NCBI RefSeq assembly: GCF_003591035.1
Contig: NZ_QYUO01000002.1
Span: forward strand, 1,240,001 to 1,304,000
From: Noviherbaspirillum saxi
GTDB lineage: Bacteria; Pseudomonadota; Gammaproteobacteria; Burkholderiales; Burkholderiaceae_D
DNA length: 64,000 nt
Reading direction: 5' to 3'
Shown piece by piece: positions 27,788-37,676 of this stretch. How positions within the stretch are numbered: position 1 is the first letter of the stretch; the number at the start of each line of letters is the position of its first letter. A program made the translations under genes and the position numbers. The notes below the pieces were generated by a model. That model made no database searches and was not told where the DNA came from. It saw nothing but the letters and a program-made list of their open reading frames with translations.

Positions 27788-29284
27788 TTACTTGTTGCCA
27801 GGAATCGGCGTATTAAAATACGGGAAGGTCGCCTTGAAGTCGGCTGCCGTCTTGCGTACGCCATCGGTCAATGGCAGTGCCCCGGCCGGCGCATCAGACG
27901 GTTTGCAACCGACTTTCAGCATGTCGGCGTCGCCGGTGAGAGCACAAAGGGCTCCCATTGCGACCCGCGTTGAAAGATCGACGACATCATCGGCCGGACG
28001 GCGCCCGTTCGGGAAACCCGCATTGTCGCCGCCAGCCACGCCCAGCGGACTCTGTGTCTGGGGAGCAGTGGGAGCAATCGATGTGTTCAGGCGCAGCATT
28101 TCAGACGGAACCACATTTTTGGGCTGGTTGACGCCTTCAATGCCTTTCAGGAATACCGTGACGAGGTCAGTGCGCGGGAAGTTGGTCGGAGCCTTGGCGG
28201 ACGGGAACAGTATCTGGATGACGGCTGGAAGTGTCGGGTTGGTCACGTAGTCGATAAACTGCGCATCGTCTTTTGGCTTGGAACTATTAAAGCGATCCTT
28301 GTCTTCCATGCCAATCACCACTTCGTTCACCAGTGGCATGCCCACTCGCGACACTTGCGACCAGGCGCCACCTTCCTTGGACGCGTTATTGATGCCGGAT
28401 TCGGGGAATGGATTGATGATGCGGCCCTGACGAATGCTGGCGGTGGTATAGGCGCCGATGACTGGATCGCCAGCCGTTGTCAGGCACGAGATCGGGAGTT
28501 CCATCGCAATCGTACTGACGTTCTTCATCTCGAGATCGTTCTTGTTGCCGTCGACTTCTGGCCCAAGCGGATTCAGGTTGACGAGGTCGAAAATTTTGCC
28601 TACCGCAATATAGAACGGCTCCTTACGCTGACCGACAAAGACACGCCCATTGCCGCAGTTTGGAATGGAAACATCGTAAATATGCTGATTCGCATACTTT
28701 TCGTAGCCGTCTGCGCCGCCAAAGGTTTTTTCACCGATGTTATCGACCGGCTTGTCGAAATCCCGATTTCCTGCTCCCATGGTCACAGCAGACTTGGTGC
28801 CGGTGCGCCGGTCGCCGCGCACGACATCAATCGTGAACGTTTCACGGACATTCAATGTCGCCGGATTAATGCCGTCAATCGGACCGGAATTAATGAGCGG
28901 GATTTTTACTTGTTTGCCGCCGACAGGCAGGGCAGTCGCCTTTGACGCATTCTTGAAGCGGAACTGGAAGGTGATGTCTTCTTTGGCATCGCCATTGTTA
29001 TCAAAGTGGATCTCGTAAAGGCCGTTTTGATCGAGCTGATAAAAGTTTGGGCCGCCTTGCGGATCCTGGAACGGGATATAGTTCGCCATCACCGTGACAT
29101 AGTCCTGCCGTCCCTGCTCGTAACTACGGAACATATATAAATCGGTGCCGTCGTTCTTTGGCGAATTAGTCAAGAAAGGCGCTTCGCGGTGACTGGATGC
29201 CATCGCAGGCGCCATGAAAATCCCAGCGACGGCAGCTGCCATGAAGGTCATGCCAATTGCATTTCTTTTTTTTAAACCGTCCAT
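27788..29284 (-). CDS. DUF4331 domain-containing exported protein
   Basis: A 498-residue secreted protein: signal peptide ending PAMASS, then SHREAPFLTNSPKNDGTDLYMF (the DUF4331 start; part shown: SHREAPFL) and the repeated beta-rich domain. The function of the family is not established. The ATG at 29284 is preceded by GGAGACGGA; the frame upstream is not coding. A perfect FNR-type box lies 86-99 bases upstream. The gene shares its strand with a broken TonB-dependent receptor upstream and a lipoprotein downstream, suggesting a former envelope module. Confidence 0.88.
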   Translation of the reverse strand: MDGLKKRNAIGMTFMAAAVAGIFMAPAMASSHREAPFLTNSPKNDGTDLYMFRSYEQGRQDYVTVMANYIPFQDPQGGPNFYQLDQNGLYEIHFDNNGDAKEDITFQFRFKNASKATALPVGGKQVKIPLINSGPIDGINPATLNVRETFTIDVVRGDRRTGTKSAVTMGAGNRDFDKPVDNIGEKTFGGADGYEKYANQHIYDVSIPNCGNGRVFVGQRKEPFYIAVGKIFDLVNLNPLGPEVDGNKNDLEMKNVSTIAMELPISCLTTAGDPVIGAYTTASIRQGRIINPFPESGINNASKEGGAWSQVSRVGMPLVNEVVIGMEDKDRFNSSKPKDDAQFIDYVTNPTLPAVIQILFPSAKAPTNFPRTDLVTVFLKGIEGVNQPKNVVPSEMLRLNTSIAPTAPQTQSPLGVAGGDNAGFPNGRRPADDVVDLSTRVAMGALCALTGDADMLKVGCKPSDAPAGALPLTDGVRKTAADFKATFPYFNTPIPGNK

Positions 29285-29369
29285 TTCCGTCTCCGTGGTG
29301 AATGTAAAAAAGTAACCAGGAAGATAGGACTGGCAAACTATAGAAATGTCATAGTTAAAGACTAATGGT

Positions 29370-29383
29370 TTGATGGTTATCAA
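29370..29383 (-). promoter_or_regulatory. Consensus FNR/ANR-type box
   Basis: TTGATGGTTATCAA is an exact TTGAT-N4-ATCAA match. It overlaps a longer dyad (GATGGTTA 29372-29379 and TAACCATC 29385-29392). TATAGT at 29342-29337 on the minus strand could be the -10 element for the DUF4331 gene, though the box-to--10 spacing is a few bases longer than ideal for a class II FNR promoter. The rest of the gap 29285-29722 holds no convincing gene. Confidence 0.6.
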
Positions 29384-29722
29384 TTAACCATCTTAGCGTG
29401 CAAAATCTTGGGAAAAGCCCTGCCTCCGTCGCCGTTTTCAACGCGGCTTGCACCATCGCGTCGACTATTTCCATAGCATCACCGATTGTGCAATAAGGCA
29501 AGAGATGGAAAGCAATGGGGTTCAACAATGTGCTACACCCTTGTAAAAGACTGACAAAGTGCATGCGTCAGCCGAAACTTTGCGCGTCGATCCCCCATTA
29601 AGAGACGCAATTCTTCGACGCTGATTCCAGTTCTTTGGTGGATGAGAAGGACAATGGTCGCCGCTACGGGTGTGCGACGTTGCCGAAGATCAGAAAGGAC
29701 AGTCAGCGCCAAATGTTAAACG

Positions 29723-31359
29723 TTAAAAGCTCATGTTGAGCGTGACCCGAAATGAGCGCGATTCGATCGGGTGAAAATGGATGTCGTCAGTCAACTCGCC
29801 GGGCGGTTCATTGGCGAGACGGGAAGCATAATGGTAGTCGATTGCCGAATCCTTGCGGTTCGTGAGATTAAAACCTTCCAGTTCAACCCGTGTCTTCTTG
29901 TTGATCTTATAGCCAATGCGGCCGTTGAGCGTTGCGGTCCTTTGGACCGGACACTGTTATCTTCAATTAGGGGACGCGGTCCGAAATAGCGCAGCTGCAA
30001 TGCGCCGAAATAGGGACCGATCTTGTCTACAGCCAAGGCGATCGATGCCACCCCTTCGACGGCGCCCGGGATGCGCCGACCTGCAGGATCGACGTCACGA
30101 AAGCGTGCCCTGGCAAAGGCGAGATCGGCATCGATGGTCAGCCAGTTGGTCGCCTTGTAATAATTGTTGAATTCGAACCCCACCCGGCGGCTGGGTCGAC
30201 CTGCTTCCGTTGTACCCACGTCACCGACAAAGACGAGCTCGGAATCAAAATCGAGTTGGTACAACGCCAGCGAACTTTGCAGTCCAGGAATGATCTCGAT
30301 GCGCATCCCCAGTTCCGCACCTTTCGAGCGAACCAGCGGAGGAACGCGATCCACCGCTGCACCGGACACCGGGTCCACAGCAATCGTGGTTCCGCGAGCG
30401 TCATTACTGTGGAAACCGGCGCCGACATTGAAGTAATATTCGGTCTTTGCCCAAGGGCCAAAAATAAGGCTTAACTTTGGGCTGGCAATGCTATCGCTGG
30501 CTTTGCCAGAGTTGGCGGGATTGTCGCTACCGACATTGAACCGGTAAAAGTCCTCCCTCAAGCCGGCGACCGTTCTAATAGTATCGGTCCAGCGGGTGTT
30601 GTTCTCAAAATAAATACCGGCGCTTCGCTCTGCGATATGGTCCGACCGCGTAGTCGACAGTCGCTGCCGGGTGGCCGTGCTAAATAAGCCGTTCTGGATA
30701 CTGTCATTCTGCAGCTGCAGGCCAATCGTATTTTCGGATTCTTTTCCAAACATCGCCATGGGCCAGGTGTGACTCGAGCAGGGTATGGCGATACCCGTTC
30801 TGTCCTATGCCGACGCTCAGTAACCCTTGTACAAGCTTATCCGCATACATCACACTTGCCGTAGCGGCCGATGCAAGTCTCCCTCCGCCGCGTAGTAGGG
30901 ACCCTTTCGGTATTCCAGTCGGGTCGTCAATTCGGGAGTCAGGAAGTTGAGGTCGGTCCAAACCTGTCCATGTCCATGGCTGCGCTGATTGACCAGCATG
31001 CCATCGACGGTCGTGCGCAAGTCCGTCCCGTGATCAAGGTTAAAGCCGCGCAGGTAAAACTGGTTCGCTTTGCCTTCACCGCTGTGTTGGCTGACGATCA
31101 AGCCGGGCGTGGCCTCGAGCAGTTCACCGGCTCGATAAACGGTACGCGCCTCCAGTTGCCGCTGGATGACCACACCGGCATTGGCTGATTCAGCAATTCC
31201 TAGTTGACTGGTACGGGACGCTTCCACATTGACCGCGGGAAGTGTTTTTTCTTGCGCCAACACCAAATTGCCTACGGAAAATAAAGACAACCCAATGAAT
31301 AGTGGAATGAAGTAGATAGTTGGTAGATTTTTATGAGTTTTTAGTTTCTTCTTTGGCAT
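29723..31359 (-). pseudogene. TonB-dependent receptor, frameshifted and internally deleted
   Basis: The 5' part encodes a signal peptide (ending LVLAQ) and plug domain (LLEATPGLIVSQHSG, FYLRGFNLDHGTDL). The frame breaks near 30870 after PYYAAEGD, continues in another (ASAATASVMYADKLVQGLLSVG), and again in a third from about 30760 (MENT-like GKESENTIGLQ) into beta-barrel strands. A further shift near 29940 leads to RIGYKINKKTRVELEGFNL and the terminal phenylalanine. Total coding length is about 540 codons against roughly 700 expected, so barrel material is also missing. Substrate unknown. Confidence 0.88.
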
Positions 31360-31629
31360 TATTTTCCATCAAATTCAGAGATGTCATCGAGCAGGTTTGG
31401 CAAGAATACGTGGATATCTGAACAACAGATTCAAGAAATGACAAAAATAAAAGCGATGGATTTTGCGCCAGGCTAGGCCTCGTCAGCCGCACGCAAAGTA
31501 CAGCGATAGCGGGACTACCCTGCCCGCTATCATTAAATAAAAAGTTCACGCCATTAATCCATGAATTGAATGTTTGATAAGGATGCATATACTGAATCTG
31601 TTCTGCGATAGGTAGCCAAGGAGGTGGCC

Positions 31630-32133
31630 ATGCGACATAGACTCTACTATTTGCTCCCCGACATCGATAGTGCCCGGCGCGCGCTTGATGACTTGCTGTT
31701 GCAACGCATTGAAGTCCGGCATGTTCACTTTCTATCAAGAGGGCCGTTGCCGGAAGATTTGCCTGAAGCAAATTTCCTGCACAAGACGGATGTGGTGCAT
31801 GGGGCGCAGAACGGCATGATCGTCGGCGCAATTCTCGGTATGTGCCTGGGGTTCTTGGTGATCTATTATTTCGACCTCGCGTCGCAAGCGCTCGTGGCCA
31901 CGACGGCGACCCTGGTCGGTCTTTTGTTTGGAGGCTGGGCGGCGAGCATGGTGGCCGCGGCCATCCCCAGTACGAGGCTGACAGCATTCTTCCCGGAGAT
32001 TGAAAAAGGCAGGGTGCTGATGATTGCCGACATACCGGCACATCGGGTCAAGGCAATTGAGGCACGACTTGCGGAACGCCATCCGGAATTGAATTTCCGT
32101 GGAGAGGAGCCAAACATTCCGGCGTTTCCATGA
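31630..32133 (+). CDS. Conserved membrane protein (DUF1269-like)
   Basis: A 167-residue protein with an N-terminal soluble segment (LYYLLPDIDSARRALDDLL), two adjacent membrane helices around residues 65-110 rich in glycine and alanine, and a soluble C-terminal domain (GRVLMIADIPAHRVKAIE). AAGGAGG precedes the ATG at 31630; a GTG at 31624 would overlap that site. Similar proteins are found beside respiratory genes but have no assigned function. It lies 80 bases upstream of the oxidase operon and may be its first gene. Confidence 0.75.
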   Translation: MRHRLYYLLPDIDSARRALDDLLLQRIEVRHVHFLSRGPLPEDLPEANFLHKTDVVHGAQNGMIVGAILGMCLGFLVIYYFDLASQALVATTATLVGLLFGGWAASMVAAAIPSTRLTAFFPEIEKGRVLMIADIPAHRVKAIEARLAERHPELNFRGEEPNIPAFP

Positions 32134-32213
32134 TGCAAAGCGCGGTCGTGGCTATAGAGCATTGCTTGTCGTGATTCGGTTCGGCGGTGCAACCGCTGCA
32201 AAAGGGGATATAC

Positions 32214-33359
32214 ATGGTAATGGCAATCTCGCTCATTGTTATCGTCGTGGCGAGTTTGCTATTCCACGTTGTAAGTCCCTGGTGGATTACACCACTCGCA
32301 TCCAACTGGAAGCAGATGGATGACACACTCGCGATTACGCTGGTGGTCACCGGAATCTTCTTTGTCGGCATCAATCTCTTTGTCGCGTATGCGCTATGGC
32401 GCTACCGCCACCGTGACGGTTCGCGCGCCGCCTACGAGCCGGATAACCACAAACTGGAACGTTGGCTGTTTGCAGGCACCTCGGTGGCGATCATGGCGCT
32501 GCTGGCGCCAGGCCTGTTCGTGTATGCGGAATATGTGCGGCCGCCGGACGATGCATTGGTCGTCGAAGCGCTGGGCCAGCAATGGCAATGGCACTATCGG
32601 TATCCCGGCCGCGATGGAAAGCTTGGGCTCACCGATACCCGCCATGTGAAGGCCGACAATCCCTTCGGTCTGGATCCGGACAATCCGGCCGGCCATGACA
32701 ATATAGTTGTCAGCGGCGATCTGCATCTGCCTTTGAACAAACCGGTGAAAGTCTTGTTGCGCTCGAATGATGTGCTGCACGACTTTTATGTGCCGCATTT
32801 CCGCGCGCGCATGAACATCGTGCCAGGCATGGTCACCTCGTTCTGGTTCACGCCTACTCTTGCAGGCCGCTACGAAATTCTGTGCGCGCAGTTGTGCGGT
32901 GTCGGCCACTACAACATGCGCGGCTATGTGGTGGTCGAAGACGAGGCGGCCTTTCAAAAGTGGCTGGGTGCGCAACCCACCTTTGCAAGCCTGATGGCAA
33001 AGCCGGGCGGCGGTATCGCCCCGACCACTGGCAGCGGACCCGAAGCGCGCGTTGCGCAAGGCAAGTCACTGGCGCAGTCCAAGGGTTGCATCGCCTGCCA
33101 TACCATCGACGGCGCACCCGGCGTCGGACCCACATGGAAAGGTCTATATGGCAAAACGGAAACCATGACGGACGGCTCCGCGGTGCTGGTGGATGAAGCC
33201 TATCTCAAGGATGACATTCTCAACCCGCAGACCCGCGTGGTGAAAGGGTTTCCGCCCATCATGCCGAAAGTTCCGTTCAATGACGATGAACTGGCGGCAC
33301 TAGTCGCGTATATCCAGTCGCTGGGCAGCGCGCCGCCTGCGACGAAGACACAGAAATAG
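32214..33359 (+). CDS. Cytochrome c oxidase subunit II with C-terminal cytochrome c (caa3 type)
   Basis: A 381-residue subunit. Two N-terminal membrane helices anchor it; the periplasmic cupredoxin domain carries the CuA motif CAQLCGVGHYNM, and a fused cytochrome c domain follows with CIACH and the distal methionine in PPIMPK. The fusion makes it a caa3-type oxidase that can be reduced without a separate soluble cytochrome c. The ATG at 32214 has GGGG upstream. It is followed by subunits I, III, III and IV. Confidence 0.93.
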   Translation: MVMAISLIVIVVASLLFHVVSPWWITPLASNWKQMDDTLAITLVVTGIFFVGINLFVAYALWRYRHRDGSRAAYEPDNHKLERWLFAGTSVAIMALLAPGLFVYAEYVRPPDDALVVEALGQQWQWHYRYPGRDGKLGLTDTRHVKADNPFGLDPDNPAGHDNIVVSGDLHLPLNKPVKVLLRSNDVLHDFYVPHFRARMNIVPGMVTSFWFTPTLAGRYEILCAQLCGVGHYNMRGYVVVEDEAAFQKWLGAQPTFASLMAKPGGGIAPTTGSGPEARVAQGKSLAQSKGCIACHTIDGAPGVGPTWKGLYGKTETMTDGSAVLVDEAYLKDDILNPQTRVVKGFPPIMPKVPFNDDELAALVAYIQSLGSAPPATKTQK

Positions 33360-33372
33360 CAGGGAGAATGCC

Positions 33373-35130
33373 ATGAGCTACGCCGATCACGATGCGCATC
33401 AAGGACCACAAAGCTTCTGGACAAAATATGTCTGGAGTCAGGACCACAAGGTCATTGCCATTCAGTATTCATGTGTCGCCATTGCAGTCGGCCTGGTCGG
33501 CGTCGCGCTGTCCAATCTGATGCGATTGCAGCTCGGCTTTCCGGGCCGCTTTGCTTTCATCGACGCCCAGAGCTATTACCAGTTCCTCACCATGCATGGC
33601 ATGATCATGGTGATCTACCTGCTCACCGCCCTGTTCCTCGGCGGCTTCGGCAATTATCTGATCCCGTTGATGGTGGGTGCGCGCGACATGGTGTTTCCCT
33701 ACCTGAACATGCTGAGCTTCTGGGTCTACCTGCTATCGGTGCTGGTCTTGATGGCCAGCTTCTTCGTGCCGGGCGGGCCGACCGGCGCCGGCTGGACGCT
33801 CTATCCGCCCCAGGCCATCCTGCCCGGAACGCCCGGCCATGAATGGGGAATCATCCTGATGCTGGTGTCGCTGGTCATCTTCATCGTCGCCGCCACGATG
33901 GGCGGCTTGAACTATGTGACCACCGTACTGCAGGCGCGCACCGAAGGAATGACCTTGATGCGCATGCCGCTGACGGTATGGGGCATCTTTGTTGCCACTA
34001 TCCTGGCGCTGCTGGCATTCCCGGCACTGCTCGTGAGTGGCGTCATGATGCTGCTCGATAAAACGCTCGGCACCAGTTTCTTCATGCCTTCATTGGTGTC
34101 GATGGGACAGCTGACCGATTACAAGGGCGGCAGCCCCCTCTTGTTCCAGCACCTGTTCTGGTTCTTCGGGCATCCCGAAGTCTACATCGTCGCGCTCCCG
34201 GCGTTTGGCATCGTGTCCGACCTGATCAGCGTGCATTCGCGTAAAAGCATTTTCGGCTATCGCAACATGGTGTGGGCCATCCTGGCCATCGGCGTACTGT
34301 CGGTGGTGGTGTGGGCGCACCACATGTTCGTCAGCGGCATGAATCCCTATTTCGGGTTTTTCTTTGCGACCACCACGCTGATCATTGCCGTGCCGACCGC
34401 GATCAAGGTGTACAACTGGCTGCTGACCTTATGGCGCGGCGACATCCATCTTTCAGTGCCGATGCTGTTCGCGCTCGCCTTTATCAGTACCTTCGTGATC
34501 GGTGGACTCACCGGATTATTTCTCGGCAACGTAAGCGTCGACATTCCGCTGTCGAACACGTACTTTGTAGTGGCGCATTTTCATATGGTGATGGGTGTGG
34601 CGCCCATTCTGGTGGTCTTCGGCGGCATCTATCACTGGTACCCGAAAGTGAGCGGGCGCATGCTCGACGATCGCCTCGGCAGGCTGCATTTCTGGGTGAC
34701 CTTTCTCGGCACTTATGCGATCTTCTTTCCCATGCACTATCTCGGCGTGTTGGGCATGCCGCGCCGCTATTACGCATTCGAGCACTACGACTTTATCCCG
34801 CAATCGGCACACACTCTGAACGCCTTCATCAGCGTGGTGGCATTGGTGGTGGCGACGGCGCAGCTGGTGTTCGTTTTCAACCTGGTCTGGTCCGTGTTCC
34901 GCGGCCGGCAGGCTGATGGCAATCCTTGGCGAGCGGCTTCGCTGGAGTGGCAGACACCGACGACGCCACCCGGCCATGGGAACTGGGGACCAAACTTGCC
35001 GGTCGCGCATCGCTGGGCCTATGCCTATAGCGTACCGGGAGCGCCGCAGGACTTCATCGCACAGAATGCGCCACCCGGCCCCGGAGAACCCGAACCGTTG
35101 CCATACGGCGGCAAAGAGGCCCTGACATGA
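33373..35130 (+). CDS. Cytochrome c oxidase subunit I
   Basis: A 585-residue haem-copper oxidase core subunit with about 12 membrane helices. Haem and copper ligands are all visible: TMHG, GHPEVYIVALP (CuB His with the cross-linked Tyr and the nearby Glu), HHMF and HFHMVMG. These mark an A-family proton-pumping oxidase. AGGGAGAA precedes the ATG. It overlaps the next gene by four bases. Confidence 0.95.
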   Translation: MSYADHDAHQGPQSFWTKYVWSQDHKVIAIQYSCVAIAVGLVGVALSNLMRLQLGFPGRFAFIDAQSYYQFLTMHGMIMVIYLLTALFLGGFGNYLIPLMVGARDMVFPYLNMLSFWVYLLSVLVLMASFFVPGGPTGAGWTLYPPQAILPGTPGHEWGIILMLVSLVIFIVAATMGGLNYVTTVLQARTEGMTLMRMPLTVWGIFVATILALLAFPALLVSGVMMLLDKTLGTSFFMPSLVSMGQLTDYKGGSPLLFQHLFWFFGHPEVYIVALPAFGIVSDLISVHSRKSIFGYRNMVWAILAIGVLSVVVWAHHMFVSGMNPYFGFFFATTTLIIAVPTAIKVYNWLLTLWRGDIHLSVPMLFALAFISTFVIGGLTGLFLGNVSVDIPLSNTYFVVAHFHMVMGVAPILVVFGGIYHWYPKVSGRMLDDRLGRLHFWVTFLGTYAIFFPMHYLGVLGMPRRYYAFEHYDFIPQSAHTLNAFISVVALVVATAQLVFVFNLVWSVFRGRQADGNPWRAASLEWQTPTTPPGHGNWGPNLPVAHRWAYAYSVPGAPQDFIAQNAPPGPGEPEPLPYGGKEALT

Positions 35131-35783
35131 ATACGGCAATCCTGTTGAAAGCCGCGACCGGCAATGGCAATGATGAATACTCGCGCGACAACCCCGGCCG
35201 GTATCGGGGCGATCGCGGTTCGCCCGCCAGCACCGCGCTCTGGGTATTCATGGGCGTTGTCACCGCGTTGTTTTCCCTGTTTATCGCAGCCTATGTGATG
35301 CGGATGGACTCGTCCGACTGGAATCCGATCGCGATGCCGCCGCAGCTATGGCTAAGCACGGCGCTCCTGATTGCCGGCAGCGTGCTGCTGCAACTGGCAG
35401 GCGCAAACGCCGGCAACGCGAGATTCCAACGGGCATATGCCTTGTTTATTGCAGGGGGTGTGTGTGCAGCTGCTTTCATCGGCGTGCAGCTTTGGGGGTG
35501 GCAGCAGTTGCTGGCGGAGCGCGTACCCATGGCCGGCAATCCAGCCGCCAGCTTCTTCTATTTGCTGACTGCAATGCACGGCCTCCACGTCGCAGGCGGC
35601 CTGATTGCCTGGATGGCGTCGATGCGCAGCGTGCGTCTCGGTGCACCTGGCCTTCAAGCCGCGTGGCGCGTCAGGTTATGCGCGCGCTACTGGCACTTTC
35701 TGCTGGCCGTGTGGGTGGTGCTGTTCGGTGCACTCGGCTGGCTCACCCCCGAGACGGTTCGCCTTATTTGCGGCACCGGTTGA
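35127..35783 (+). CDS. Cytochrome c oxidase subunit III-like protein (first copy)
   Basis: A 218-residue membrane protein of the haem-copper oxidase subunit III family: LWVFMGVVTALFSLFIAAYVMRM, seen in part as FMGVVTALFSL, then FYLLTAMHGLHVAGGL and CARYWHFLLAVWVVLFGAL. Helices match subunit III, but the sequence is more divergent than the next gene. The ATGA overlap with subunit I indicates translational coupling. Having two subunit III homologues side by side is seen in some caa3 operons. Confidence 0.85.
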   Translation: MNTAILLKAATGNGNDEYSRDNPGRYRGDRGSPASTALWVFMGVVTALFSLFIAAYVMRMDSSDWNPIAMPPQLWLSTALLIAGSVLLQLAGANAGNARFQRAYALFIAGGVCAAAFIGVQLWGWQQLLAERVPMAGNPAASFFYLLTAMHGLHVAGGLIAWMASMRSVRLGAPGLQAAWRVRLCARYWHFLLAVWVVLFGALGWLTPETVRLICGTG

Positions 35784-35798
35784 AACAGAGAGAGGATC

Positions 35799-36494
35799 AT
35801 GAGCGCGCAATTATCGCCATCGCAGTCGACACCGCAATCGCCAGCCAGTGGCTGGCGCGGCCTGATTTCCGACTGGTCGTCCGACCGTCAGGCATTTCAA
35901 GTGTCCTGGGGCAAGGCGATGATGTGGATCTTCCTGCTTTCGGACACCTTCGTATTCAGCTGCTTTCTGACTGGCTATATGACGGTCAGGATGGGGACGC
36001 CCGTACAATGGCCCAACCCGAGTGAAGTGTTCGCATTGCATATAGGCGGCGCGGATGTGCCGCTGGTTCTCATCGCCATCATGACCTTCGTGCTGATCAC
36101 CAGCAGCGGCACCATGGCGATGGCGGTCAATTTTGCCTACCGCCGCGACCGATTGCGTACGGCGTCGCTGATGTTCGTCACGGCGGCCTTCGGCGCCATG
36201 TTTGTCGGCATGCAAGCCTTCGAATGGACCAAGCTGATTGTGGAAGAAGGCGTGCGCCCATGGGGCAATCCGATGGGTGCCGCGCAATTCGGTTCGACGT
36301 TCTTCATGATCACCGGCTTTCACGGTTTGCACGTTTCCGGCGGCGTCATCTATCTGCTGATCGTCGCATTGCGTGTTTTGCGCGGCCGTTATGAACATAG
36401 CGGAAACTACCAGATCGTCGAGATTGCCGGTTTGTACTGGCACTTCGTCGATCTGGTCTGGGTGTTCATCTTTGCATTGTTTTATCTCTGGTAA
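35799..36494 (+). CDS. Cytochrome c oxidase subunit III (second copy)
   Basis: A 231-residue subunit III homologue with GKAMMWIFLLSDTFVF, then FFMITGFHGLHVSGGVIYL and GLYWHFVDLVWVFIFALFYLW near the end (in part WHFVDLVWVF), the classic C-terminal helix. It stabilises subunit I and its proton uptake. AGAGAGGA lies upstream of the ATG. It sits between the first subunit III copy and the small subunit IV gene. Confidence 0.92.
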   Translation: MSAQLSPSQSTPQSPASGWRGLISDWSSDRQAFQVSWGKAMMWIFLLSDTFVFSCFLTGYMTVRMGTPVQWPNPSEVFALHIGGADVPLVLIAIMTFVLITSSGTMAMAVNFAYRRDRLRTASLMFVTAAFGAMFVGMQAFEWTKLIVEEGVRPWGNPMGAAQFGSTFFMITGFHGLHVSGGVIYLLIVALRVLRGRYEHSGNYQIVEIAGLYWHFVDLVWVFIFALFYLW

Positions 36495-36502
36495 GGCCTG
36501 CC

Positions 36503-36817
36503 ATGAGTACACACAGCGATCAACAGCATCCGATCGGTCTGTACCTGAAGATCTGGGGATTGCTGTTTGTTCTTAGCACCTTGTCCTATCTTGTCGATTA
36601 TTTTCATGTCGAAAGCTACCTGCGATGGACGCTGATCATCATCTTCATGCTGATGAAGGCAGGCCTGATCGTGGCGGTGTTCATGCATATGGCTTGGGAA
36701 CGCCTATCGCTGGTGTATGCCATCCTGGTGCCGCCGCTTTGCCTGTTGGTGCTGATCGTTCTGATGGCGACGGAAGCGGATTACACCCTGGCCTTGCGAA
36801 TCTTGTACTTTCGTTAA
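36503..36817 (+). CDS. Cytochrome c oxidase subunit IV
   Basis: A 104-residue protein with three membrane helices, of the bacterial COX IV/CyoD family: YLKIWGLLFVLSTLSY, then IIIFMLMKAGLIVAVFMH. It is the accessory small subunit of the oxidase. It starts eight bases after subunit III and ends the operon; the folE2 stop lies only two bases away in convergent orientation. Confidence 0.88.
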   Translation: MSTHSDQQHPIGLYLKIWGLLFVLSTLSYLVDYFHVESYLRWTLIIIFMLMKAGLIVAVFMHMAWERLSLVYAILVPPLCLLVLIVLMATEADYTLALRILYFR

Positions 36818-36818
36818 T

Positions 36819-37649
36819 TCACATACAACCGTGGCGTAAAGCGGAGTTTCCGCGCTGCGCGCCGTTATTAATACGTGCAACAGCCGAGTGATTATGGATA
36901 GATTCGAAGTTTTCGACTTCCACGCAGTAGCGGTCCACCCGATGTTCGGCGTTTAGTGCAACGGCGATATCCCTTGCCAGGTCTTCAACGAATTTAGGAT
37001 TGTCGTAGGCCCGCTCAGTCACATACTTCTCGTCGACTCGCTTCAGCAATCCGTACACTTCGCAAGAAGCGCCTTGTTCGGCAACGGAGATCAACTCCTC
37101 GATCGACATATCGCCGTTGATCTCCGCATCAATGACGATGTGCGATCTCTGATTATGGGCACCATAAGCGGATATCTCTTTGGAGCATGGGCACAGGCTG
37201 GTTGCGGCAACGACCACGCGCATCGAAAAAATGGGGGAGTGCCTTGTCGAGACGACCGCTTTCCAGCCCACATCGACGTCGAGCAGACTCTGTACTTGTG
37301 ACACAGGAGCCGTTTTGCGAATAAAGTAGGGAAACTTCACTTCGATTGTGCCATAGGTCGCGTCGAGCCTGCTCAGCATGTCCAATCCGAGGGTAATAAA
37401 TTCGGTCTGCCCGATGGGATTTTTTGCAGCTTCCAGCAATTCGATAAAGCGCGACATGTGCGTGCCCTTTGCGCTTGCCGACAAACCGACCGTCATCGAA
37501 TAGGTGCCCAAGGTTGATGTCGGTTTTCCTTCGGATGCGATAGTGATCGGGTAACGTACTCCGTTGACTCCGACAGCATCAATGGCAATATTCCGACCAT
37601 CTATCTGCGACTGTATATCAGGTAAAGCGAGTCTCTCCGGTGCATTCAT
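36819..37649 (-). CDS. folE2: GTP cyclohydrolase I, type IB
   Basis: A 276-residue enzyme that converts GTP to dihydroneopterin triphosphate, the first step of folate synthesis, without needing zinc. Family marks are SLCPCSKEIS (metal-site Cys) and GAHNQRSHI. The ATG at 37649 is preferred over that at 37655 because AAGGA is eight bases from it. FolE2 is often induced when zinc is scarce; no clear Zur box was found. It is followed upstream on the strand by a cytochrome c gene 27 bases away. Confidence 0.93.
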   Translation of the reverse strand: MNAPERLALPDIQSQIDGRNIAIDAVGVNGVRYPITIASEGKPTSTLGTYSMTVGLSASAKGTHMSRFIELLEAAKNPIGQTEFITLGLDMLSRLDATYGTIEVKFPYFIRKTAPVSQVQSLLDVDVGWKAVVSTRHSPIFSMRVVVAATSLCPCSKEISAYGAHNQRSHIVIDAEINGDMSIEELISVAEQGASCEVYGLLKRVDEKYVTERAYDNPKFVEDLARDIAVALNAEHRVDRYCVEVENFESIHNHSAVARINNGAQRGNSALRHGCM

Positions 37650-37676
37650 TGGCATGTCCTTTGTATGGTCAATGGT

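Noticed and set aside
29355..29564. 69-codon minus-strand frame before DUF4331
   Set aside because: It covers the FNR box and has no similarity that I recognise.
31574..31587. FNR-like sequence TTGATAAGGATGCA before the first oxidase cluster
   Set aside because: Only one half-site is good; the other half reads ATGCA, so I would not call it.
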